From Uloborus plumipes (Eukaryota > Arthropoda > Arachnida > Araneae > Uloboridae): a stretch of 64,000 bases of DNA. Positions 55,527 to 64,000 of this stretch are shown one piece after another. The stretch is taken from contig JAXGGA010001693.1 of assembly GCA_038373865.1 (NCBI GenBank), forward strand, positions 79,564-143,563. The letters are read 5' to 3'. The translations under genes were made by a program, and so were the position numbers. Under the pieces are notes generated by a model. That model worked only from the letters and a program-made list of their open reading frames with translations, had not been told where the DNA came from and did not search any database. Every line of letters starts with the position of its first letter. Position 1 is the first letter of the stretch.

Positions 55527-56209
55527 CTTAATTATTTTAGACATTTGTAAACACCCTTAAAGCTGTTTTAAACCATTTCTTAACTTTATACAACCACTTT
55601 TGAATAAAGAACGGAATTTTCTTAAAAAAAAGGTGGTATTACATCGTAAAATAATGTTACGATACATAAAATCAATCATCAGTGGGAGAAAGGTACATAA
55701 AGTAAAAAAGAAAGTACATGCACAGCATATAGCAGTAATAAGATGCAGCACTGTAATAGTATTGTACCTTAAATACAATAATTATATTTATAACTTAAAA
55801 AATAGAAATGATGATGATTTATGCTGAGCGCGTTATGAGTCTTCTTTAATTGTCAGAAATTTTCTCTATTTCCCTCCAACTTCAAACTTCAGATAAAACA
55901 GCTTCCGGGTGTCCCTTATAAATTGGTTCTTTTTTTTTTGCTGCGGTCCAAAGCTTACGCCATTTTCATTACATTTATATATAAGATCACTCTCATAAAA
56001 TTTCAGCATTCTTCTCTTAATGAAAGATGGTGCTCAAACACCCTTTATTTTTACGCTTTTTCGTAATTTTTCACAATTTCCGAATTTTTCAGACTAAAGA
56101 GACCATTTTCTTACAAAAGATTTTTTTTCAATTAATCTGATTTTCCAACACATAAATATTAGTTAAAACGATTGGAAAGTTTCATTTTCATCATTTGAAC
56201 CTATATATA
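55527..56209. other. Intergenic AT-rich stretch
   Basis: No missing P450 exon and no element was recognised. Confidence 0.45.
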
Positions 56210-59200
56210 GGGGAGAGTGGTAATGAATGGGCCATGGTGATGAATGTGCCACTAACAAAATATGAAAAAGAATTTGCATGAATTTTTTTTTGATGCCACC
56301 AATAGATGTAGCTATTTGTTCTACTAAACTCATCCAATTTTCATTCGTTTGCGCTGAGCCATTTTCAAACTAGAGTGGCATGGTCAAGAATCTGACTGAA
56401 AAGTAAGTTTTTCCCTTTTTATAGTAAAACATTTCCTAGCTAAAATGTACCAAGTATTTCACTGCATATACATATGTATGAGTAAGTCTTTCCCTATCTA
56501 TAAACTAATTTTAAGATGTATTTTGATGTTATTTAAATTCAATGTACTCAAAAAACCTAAATGTATTCCAAAAGTATAGGTGGGGCTGAATGGTCCACTA
56601 TGTCATGGTAATGAATGGGCCACCTAAATATTGTTTTTCTTCCTTTTCTTTGGATTTTCGCATTAATATGAAACACAACTGACTGTCATAGATAGATTAA
56701 GATTACTGTCGTAAAAATAGGTTTGTAGTAACTTCTAAATATAATTTGCAGATTTATATTATACTAGCAGAACCCGGCAGACGTTGTTCTGCCTAGATGT
56801 ATATTTCGTCTCCACATGGTGTTTTGGATGTAAAAATCTATAAAGCGTTGTTGAAAATAGGCATGAAAGATTTTGAAAATTCTAAATCAAGCAAAGTTAT
56901 CTTCTGATAAAGTTATTCAATAAAAAAGTTCATTTTCCTTTAAAACTATAAAACTATGTTCTGTAGAGTTGGAAAACACAGATGTCCACTTCTTATGAAG
57001 TTAATAAAGTCACTTAGAAGGCTAAACTAAGCTTAACAACAATGGCGGACTTGTTAAAATTTTGCAATGTAAAGATGCAAATGATACTTAAACTTGACAG
57101 TACTTGAAGAAACTTCTTAAAACAGAAAAGTAACACAACTTTTTGAATAAAAAAAAAGCATGGTGGAATGGTTGTACTTTAGTAATTTGATGGCATAAGC
57201 TATCGGGAAATACTCGTCCGTACACACAACCGTTTGAAAATTAAGTAACAACATATCTAATGCGAAGAAATGAGTTCCATAAATTTTGCACTCGTGGCAC
57301 AATTTGAGCAAGCATGAATATATTATTCGCAAAGCTGAAAACAATTTTAATGAAATATTTGGTACTCAATACCCACCATTCCGTACGTCGTTAATAATTT
57401 TTAACATTGCGGTTAATAACAAATATTACGGACATGAAAAAGCAAACACCTTAAAAAATATGGTAGCATTTGAGTACTGTCATGCAATAATATGTTTGTC
57501 TGAGAAGGAAACATATTTAATCAGGTATTTATCATACACAAATAATTTTTTCTACTCTCGAAAACAAAAATAGTTGCGTAGCAACGCGCCTTGGAAAATT
57601 TCAATTATTGAATGTTCTTGGCGCTATTTAAAAAGTCGCCAATTTAGTAGCTAATTTGGGATACCTTGGATAATTCTGAACCCCTATCCCTTCCATAAAT
57701 AAAGAAACTTACGTATTATCATTTTGTGAAAGAGAAATTGTCGCCAAATGTTGAGGTATTCTCTATGAAACTGATTACTTTTTGGCAATCTGAAATCAAT
57801 TTGAATATTATATTTGGCGCTAAAAGTACACCATTCCTTAAGGCGTTAAAATAATTTCCAACATTGCGGTATATCATAGCAAATAGTATGGACATGAAAA
57901 CGAACTATTGATTGGATGTTTGGCGAGAAAATATAGTAACATACTTTGATTGAAAACAGCAATAGGTATAAAGAACAAAATAGTGTTCGTCTGGAAAATA
58001 ATGCATGACATCTAAGCCTCTACAAATCTAAAGGAGTTCCGAAATATGAAACTGAATCTCATTTGTTTTTAAAAAAAGATTAATCTGTTAATCAAATACC
58101 TTTTTTATCCTTTATACTTGAGATAGTTATTGGGAAAATTTAAAAAAAGATTAATCTGTTAATCAAATACCTTTTTTATCCTTTATACTTGAGATAGTTA
58201 TTGGGAAAACTTCCATTATTGAGGGCTCTTGGCGCGATTCAAAAGATAGTCAAATTTACGGTAGCAAGCAATTCCAACTATCTGCCAGAGAGTTGAGTTG
58301 ATACACTAAATACTCGATTGCATTGATGAAAGCCTTCGAAAATGGAGTTTTAAATTGAAATTACAAAGACAGAATCAGGTCTAAAATTGAAATAAAAAAA
58401 TAACTACCCATCGGATTTTGTTGAAACTGGTCTCTAAACCTTCCCAGTACCAAAAAGAACAAACGGTGAAAATTTCTGCCAAATCTCCCTGGTAGTTTCT
58501 GAGATCTTAGGGAACACACACACACACACACACACCAACATTCATTTTTATATATATAGATTCCTATAGTACAATAGATCTCTGGTCGCAGTACGTGGCT
58601 TGAAAAAGCCCCCCTCTCTCCTTCATATTATATTCCTCGCAGTACAATTCATTTTCTTTCTTGGTTACTTAAGTTAGATATTTCTTATTCCCGATGTCTA
58701 GTAAATAAAAAAAAAATTTTTTGAATTTTGACAAGTTTGAAAATGAAGATGAAGTTTTTGAAAGTGATTTTTAATATTATTTTTGAAATATATAAATTTT
58801 GTTAAATCATAGTGTGTATTATCTGTTATTTTTTTATATATATTTCATGTTATTTATTTCTTACAATCTCATTATTTAGTCATTTTTCTGCTACAATTGG
58901 TATGCATCAGTTTTATTTTAATTGCATCAGTTTTGATTTATACATTATTGTATTATTGTATTGATTGTATATAATTTTAAATCAGTATGATTTTGTATCA
59001 TTATGTCAAGTGCCACATTTATTTTGTCATATTCAGCAAATAAAAGATTAAATCCACATGTTTTCATTGAATTCATTTAGTGGCCCATTCATTACCTTCG
59101 ATGGCCCATTCAAACCCATAGGTGGGGTTGAATGGGCCAAATTTCAAAATTTTTATTTTCTATTATAATTCATTATAGACAGGTGCTAATCCAACTTGTA

Positions 59201-59323
59201 TGAATTTTTTAGATAGCCAGATAAGTAAAGTAACTAAAACACCAATTTAGAGTTAAAACAAAGTGTTAGAAAAAATTACAAAAATTCAAAACCAAAAAGT
59301 GGCCCATTCATTACTACTCTCCC
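56210..59323. mobile_element. DNA transposon with GGGGAGAGTGG ends, about 3.1 kb, apparently non-coding
   Basis: The left end GGGGAGAGTGGTAATGAATG continues GGCCA; the right end is its inverse with one change. TA lies outside both. The subterminal motif AATGAATGGGCCA recurs at about 56223, 56611, 59090 (inverted) and the right end. The superfamily is not assigned, and no transposase frame was recognised. A Helitron (56764-58560) is nested in it. Confidence 0.68.
56764..58560 (-). mobile_element. Helitron-like element, about 1.8 kb, minus strand
   Basis: On the minus strand it starts TCTATATATATAAAAATGAA (58560) after A. It ends with a hairpin (GGCAGA ... TCTGCC) then GGGTTCTGCTAG at 56764, followed by T. 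These are the Helitron terminal rules, but the sequence differs from the 6-9 kb family. It includes a (CA)n tract and a 71-bp tandem duplication (58071-58141 and 58142-58210). Frames at 57117 and 57286 have no Rep/helicase motif. Confidence 0.65.
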
Positions 59324-59685
59324 TAGGTTCCTTTGATACAATCAACTATTTGGAAGAACGCAGCATACAATGTAGATTGCAGTACTACTTGTCTTTTCTC
59401 CTCCATGCCCCACCTATTAGCATGAAGCCTTAGGTTCCATCACCCGGGGGTCCGCGGAGCGGGCCCCCGCGTGACAGGGCGCTGGAGCCCGGAGTACTAC
59501 TTGTCTATATGTTGTGCTATGATTTTAAAAAAACTTTTAAGCATGTCAAAACAGAGTTGTGCAAGATCTGTGCAAAATGTTTTTTATGCTTTCCAAGTAG
59601 TGGGATGCAGAGAAAAAATTGCTGGATTTAAAGTTTTAAACAAAATAATAGTGAAAAACAAAATACTAATGTACTAGTCCGCCAT
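59324..59685. other. Intergenic stretch with a GC-rich hairpin
   Basis: At 59441-59475 GGGGGTCCGCGGAGCGGGCC CCC forms a strong GC hairpin in otherwise AT-rich DNA. No gene is seen. Confidence 0.45.
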
Positions 59686-59863
59686 CAGGCCCGTCATTTA
59701 TAGAGGGGGAACCTCTCACGGGGCCAAGCCATCTACAAGACAAGGGGCTTTGAGAAATCAACAGATTTTCGCATAAGTGGGCACGGTTTTTGTTGTTTTT
59801 TGATGAAATTGTATTGTGTTTGCACCCTCTGCCCCCTTATGGAAAGACTTGAAATGACGGCAG
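59686..59863. mobile_element. hAT-type MITE, CAGG...CCTG family, older copy
   Basis: It starts CAGGCCCGTCATTTATAG and ends GAAATGACGGCAG. Flanks TCCGCCAT and ACTGCCAT match 6 of 8. Confidence 0.6.
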
Positions 59864-60130
59864 ACTGCCATCATCATAGCAGAGAACTAATCTGAAATTA
59901 AGTCAAAGAAATTTACATCACATGCTTACTTTGGCATCATGTTCCTCACAAAGCGAAAAAATATTTGGCAAAAAAAACAAAAAATGTTGTGCATAAAACT
60001 GCAAGTTTGAAAATTCAACTGTAAGCTTTTCATAAATTTATAATCACTCTTGCTGATTCTAAAGAGATAGTGGAATTATTATTACACATTTTGGGAACCT
60101 GTTTGACGAAATTCAGTGGCGAGCGATAGC

Positions 60131-60393
60131 AACGCCTCCTAAATACTAAATGCCTAGTACATTTGCTTTGTTACGGTAGTCGTTGGTTCCACTTTAAGCG
60201 CCACCTTGTGGCAATCCGATAATGCCGTTGTTATTTTTTGATTGGTTAATTTTTAAATTTAAATTTAGAAATGAACCAATCGTTAATTTCTCGAAGAACT
60301 CCGGTAGATGGCAGTGTATCGTGAACCAAGGACGAAATTTTGCTCTGTGCTAAAAACCAGAAAGTTGCAGGCATTTAGTATTTATGAGGCGTT
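60131..60393. mobile_element. Inverted-repeat element (probable MITE)
   Basis: AACGCCTCCTAAATACTAAA at 60131 and its inverse at 60374-60393 with one mismatch, the match continuing through TGCC. Outer borders and duplication could not be fixed. Confidence 0.5.
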
Positions 60394-60422
60394 GGTGATA
60401 TGCTATTTACTGCTTGGTGGAT

Positions 60423-60430
60423 GACTAATC
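60423..60430 (+). repeat. 8-bp target duplication GACTAATC, left
   Basis: Identical to 63811-63818; brackets the hAT-type element. Confidence 0.85.
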
Positions 60431-62222
60431 CATAGGCGGATTTAGGCTGTATATTCTGGGGGTGCAACAAACTGAGGTTTCCGCCCACCCCCCGATTACT
60501 AACTACCCGAAATTTTGGGTAATTAGTAATTTTCAGGAGGGAGTCCGAGGAGGTCTGGACTTTGAAAAACTCTGAACTACATAATACGCTATATTTTTAG
60601 GTTTCCTTTCAAATGAATTGTAGCTATGAAAAAATATAATTTATTTTCCAAACTGTTCCAAGATGAAAATAATTTATTTTTTTCAAAATTTAAGCAAAAT
60701 GTTGGGGGTGCGGGGCACACCCGTAAGCACAATGCCAACCTGTCTACCATCGCAGAGCAAAACAGCTAGGCAACCCTTCAGCGCGCGTTTCCCTGTCGCC
60801 AGCGCCTTCTTCTTTGCGCCAAAGGAGAAAGAGGCTTTGTCGCTTTGTGCTGTGCGATAAAAGATATACTCTAGATTTCTTGGAACTTCGAATTAGCAAC
60901 TGATCTTCAAATCACATTTTCTACTCTAAAGCGGCCTAGGGAGGATTCTAAGATTTTTTTTTTTTTTAGCAAAAGACACAATGGCGCATTCCAAAAAAGT
61001 TTAAAATCAAAGCTACATATTTTTTGAATTTGGATGCGTTATGTGGTGAAATAGTGTTTCGTTTCGGAATTTTAAACATGAAACATGCATTGAACTATAG
61101 TGTCAACTTTTTTCTTTACTTCCACATTTCTTGAAATTTATTTACAAAGTAAGGAATTTAATAATTTAAGAAATTCGCGATATGAAAAAGAAAATAATAT
61201 AAATAAACATTTGACAGCAAACGTATTCGATTTAGATAGGCCACCATAAGAACAACTTAAAATTGAATACTATTAGAGTTTATTAATTTATATATTTATT
61301 TGTTTATTTTACACATGCTGAATTCTAATTGTTGAAGTGCAGTTAGACTCACTTTTCCAATTTCAAATTTATGAATAAATATTTCACTTCCACTTAGTTC
61401 TGCAAAAAATGTTATGCAGCATTTTACATTTCTTGCGACAAAATCCCTTACTTGGGTTTAAATAAAAGTAAATGTGTGCGACTTATTATGATAAGTGATC
61501 AAATGCGTCAAGAATTTTTAAATAGATATTTATCTTATGACCCTTCTTTGTGTGTTCTGTACGCTGTTTCAGTGTTTGTGAATGCTAGTACTGTTAGTTC
61601 ACCTTTTTTTAGATTTGTACTCTAAGAGAATTGGTTCAAAGGAAATATTTGCTGGTGCTCAGCAGCTAAACTATTATTGATTGCTTATCAATAAATATTA
61701 TGAACCATATGAGGGGGGGGGGGAGCATATCTCAACATTATGAAAGGACTTGCTGCCGAGACATCCATCTTACTATTTCTTTTATGTGTTTAATTTTAAG
61801 AATTTTTCATTTTCAGTTGTCATTGGAAATAAATTATAATGAAAAAGGAATCATTGTCTATACAATTACAATCAAACTACTTACAAATATTTTGATACAA
61901 AATTAGATTTTCGAAAAATCTGATGAAACTTGTGATAAAATAGTGATTATTAAAACTAAATATTCAATGCTTTTTCATGGAATTCCGAATGATCAGTTCA
62001 AAATTATAGCATGGTATACTTGAAACCACCAAAGGACTGAATAATGTCTATAACATAGTAATTAATCAATGAATTCTATGGTATATAAGAATGCAAATTA
62101 ATACAGCTTGAGTACAGACGCTCTCCGACAACTATTTACTTAGTCTTCTCAATTTTATGCTGTTCAATATTATGATTCAAATTTAATTCAAGCAGATTAT
62201 AGATATTTTAAACTTGTATTTG

Positions 62223-63174
62223 GGTCATTCCGACGAAAATGGTACAAATCATGTCTGAAACTCTTTACTTAGGATTATTAATTTAAATAATTTCAACCCC
62301 AACTAATCATATTTTTTTTTATTGAGTTTCCATTTATTTGTGTATAATGAAGTGTAAATAACTAGTACATGACTCATTTATGAAAGGATTTTAAATATTT
62401 TGATCACTTTGTTTAACAGAAAAGACATATAACAGACTGGACAAATAAGCCTTTTAAAATATCTGTGTAATCACAAAGAAAAGTTAGAATCACAGAACAA
62501 GCATAAAGTGGAATAAACAGCCTAAAACTGTAAGTTTGTCTGCAATTTCAAGAAAAAAATCGATTTTTTTTCATCATAAAATCATCTCTAACAGAATGGA
62601 CATCCAACAGTTCAAATTAACTATCATAAGAAAAGAATTAAGCTCACCCTGGTTGTTGACTACATAATTCAATGTAGCAAGCTCATCATGGCAGTTATAC
62701 TACCTATATCTTTAAAAATATATATCAGATTGAATGCAATTGTTTATTTTATTTCCAAAAGGCATATAACAGAGTGGACAATTCGAAACATAGAAAATCT
62801 AGGGACATGGATAAATAATAGTGTTTTTTGGAAAAACATTTTTTCATTTGCGTAATAATCTGCAGAAATGGTGTCAGAAGCATCTTTGTGCAGTGAAGTG
62901 TCATTTATTTTGTTGTTACATTTCAGTTTAATATTAAATCACATTTAAAATTCTAGCAATTTGATGCTGGGACACGTCATTTTCTCCTTCTTCTGACAAA
63001 GATAATTTTTTTGTGTCATTTCTAAATGAATTATACCTAATCAATTGATACTTGATGGCACAAAATTAAATGGAGAACCAATAAAAATACACTTAATGGG
63101 TGGTAGTATTTCAAATTGATTTTAAAAAATTCTAAAGTCTCGGACATGATTTGTACCATTTTCGTCGGAATGAC
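62223..63174. mobile_element. Nested inverted-repeat element, about 950 bp
   Basis: GGTCATTCCGACGAAAATGG at the left continues TACAAATCATGTC, with its inverse at the right (63141-63172). Possible 4-bp duplication ATTT. It lies within the 3.4 kb hAT-type element and so arrived later. Superfamily not assigned. Confidence 0.65.
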
Positions 63175-63340
63175 ACATTTACACAATAAACAAATGGGAT
63201 AAATTTCAGACCTTTTATTGGATTAAACACTGAGATGTTACTCTATATTTAATATAGAAAGTATTAATTGCATTCATCTGGAAAACTTCTACAACAGTAC
63301 TCATAATGTAACACAAATAAAACCTTAAATATTTTTCAGA

Positions 63341-63619
63341 TCACCACACAGAACCGATTTTTATGTGCATAACATAAGCAAAATCTTCCGGAATATACAT
63401 CAAAATTAATAAATAGTACTTTTGTGGCTTTGGCAAGCTATGGTATACTGTATATTGACTCTTCATCGGGTTGCAGTAATCTTGAATAAACTTCTTGGCT
63501 CCGCTTTCTGAATCAATATTCGTCCTAATGATTTGGATTTCTGCATTACTTTTTTCTTCATCAACACAATAATTAGGCAATATGTCACGTATAACGCTGG
63601 ATGTATCAAAATAATTCAT
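63341..63619 (-). CDS. Hypothetical frame in the hAT-type element
   Basis: 92 codons, MNYFDTSSVIRDILPNYCVD to HIKIGSVW. The middle (SGAKKFIQDYCNPMKSQYTV) faintly resembles FAR1-like DNA-binding domains that head some transposase-derived proteins, but the zinc ligands are not visible. It may be a transposase remnant or carried sequence. Confidence 0.3.
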   Translation of the reverse strand: MNYFDTSSVIRDILPNYCVDEEKSNAEIQIIRTNIDSESGAKKFIQDYCNPMKSQYTVYHSLPKPQKYYLLILMYIPEDFAYVMHIKIGSVW

Positions 63620-64000
63620 TTTTTAAGATTATTTTAACGCGCGCTAATCATTCACCTACGACAATAAAATAGCGAGCAAACGGTGAAATTTAGGGAATTG
63701 CGCCAAATGTAAAACGAGTTTGATAAGGAGCCAAATGCGGCATCCATTCCTTCTCCTTGCTCTGCGATGGTAGACAGGTTGGCATTGTGCCACCCGTAAG
63801 TCCGCCTATGGACTAATCTCTTATGTACCTGAAAATATTTATGTTCCTATATAAGAAAGAGATTTTTTCGTTTTTTGTTTAATCATGAGAGAAAGAACCT
63901 AGATACAACAATTTCTACAGTTTCAGTTACAGTACAGTTCAGACAATTTTACTGTAGCGCTGAACGTTTAAGAAAAATAATTAAAAAAAAAAATTTCTCG

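Larger units (their letters stand above)
60431..63810. mobile_element. hAT-type element, 3.4 kb, with nested MITE
   Basis: The ends CATAGGCGGATTTA and, inverted, CATAGGCGGACTTA lie inside a perfect 8-bp duplication (GACTAATC). Further in, a 34-bp exact inverted repeat (60727-60760 and 63757-63790, containing AACCTGTCTACCATCGCAGA) marks the subterminal regions. The left end has about 270 bp of extra sequence between the tip and this repeat. No clear hAT transposase remains. Confidence 0.78.

Noticed and set aside
57117..57573. Two frames taken as possible missing P450 exons or Helitron proteins
   Set aside because: No P450 N-terminal hinge and no Rep or helicase motifs; they lie in the nested Helitron.

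Overview
The window is nuclear DNA of an animal, most likely an arthropod and perhaps a chelicerate such as a spider. That placing is an inference from gene content (an FGF receptor, a CYP4-type cytochrome P450, an NRF-6-like exon), very AT-rich introns packed with homopolymer runs, GC-rich exons, and dense DNA transposons, Helitrons and CR1-like fragments. No bacterial-type operons, rRNA, tRNA or CRISPR arrays were seen. All genes are split, so coordinates rest on splice-site and reading-phase bookkeeping done by eye.

Layout. 1-20.6 kb is mostly repeats. It holds an orphan NRF-6-like first exon (1450-1720), two competing candidates for the FGFR signal-peptide exon (3642-3714 and 12772-12964), a 5.4 kb palindromic hAT-type element (5382-10749) that carries a tandem and nested Helitron array (6093-9084), and a 666 bp relative of that hAT element (14144-14809) with a perfect 8-bp target duplication. 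20.6-36.35 kb on the + strand is a fibroblast growth factor receptor: 13 exons whose phases all agree, giving Ig1, a short linker, Ig2, Ig3, a membrane segment, a juxtamembrane region and a complete tyrosine kinase with a very short C-tail. One kinase intron uses a GC donor. The largest kinase intron contains a 2.75 kb DNA transposon with a transposase-like gene that has one frameshift and its own intron. 36.35-46.1 kb is intergenic and rich in MITEs. 46.1-55.15 kb on the - strand is a CYP4-type P450: nine exons with agreeing phases, about 404 residues, all core motifs present, the N-terminal ~100 residues not found. 55.2-64 kb is repeats only: a palindromic MITE, a 3.1 kb inverted-repeat element with a Helitron nested in it, and a 3.4 kb hAT-type element with a perfect 8-bp target duplication.

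The two host genes converge (FGFR +, P450 -) with their 3' ends about 9.8 kb apart. They have no evident functional link. FGFR is a surface receptor kinase for FGF ligands; the P450 is an ER monooxygenase of the fatty-acid/xenobiotic type. The most unusual biology is in the mobile elements: nested insertions that can be dated relative to one another, Helitrons in tandem, and an uncharacterised transposase family with inverted repeats and internal binding-site-like repeats. No wholly new system could be demonstrated from sequence alone.
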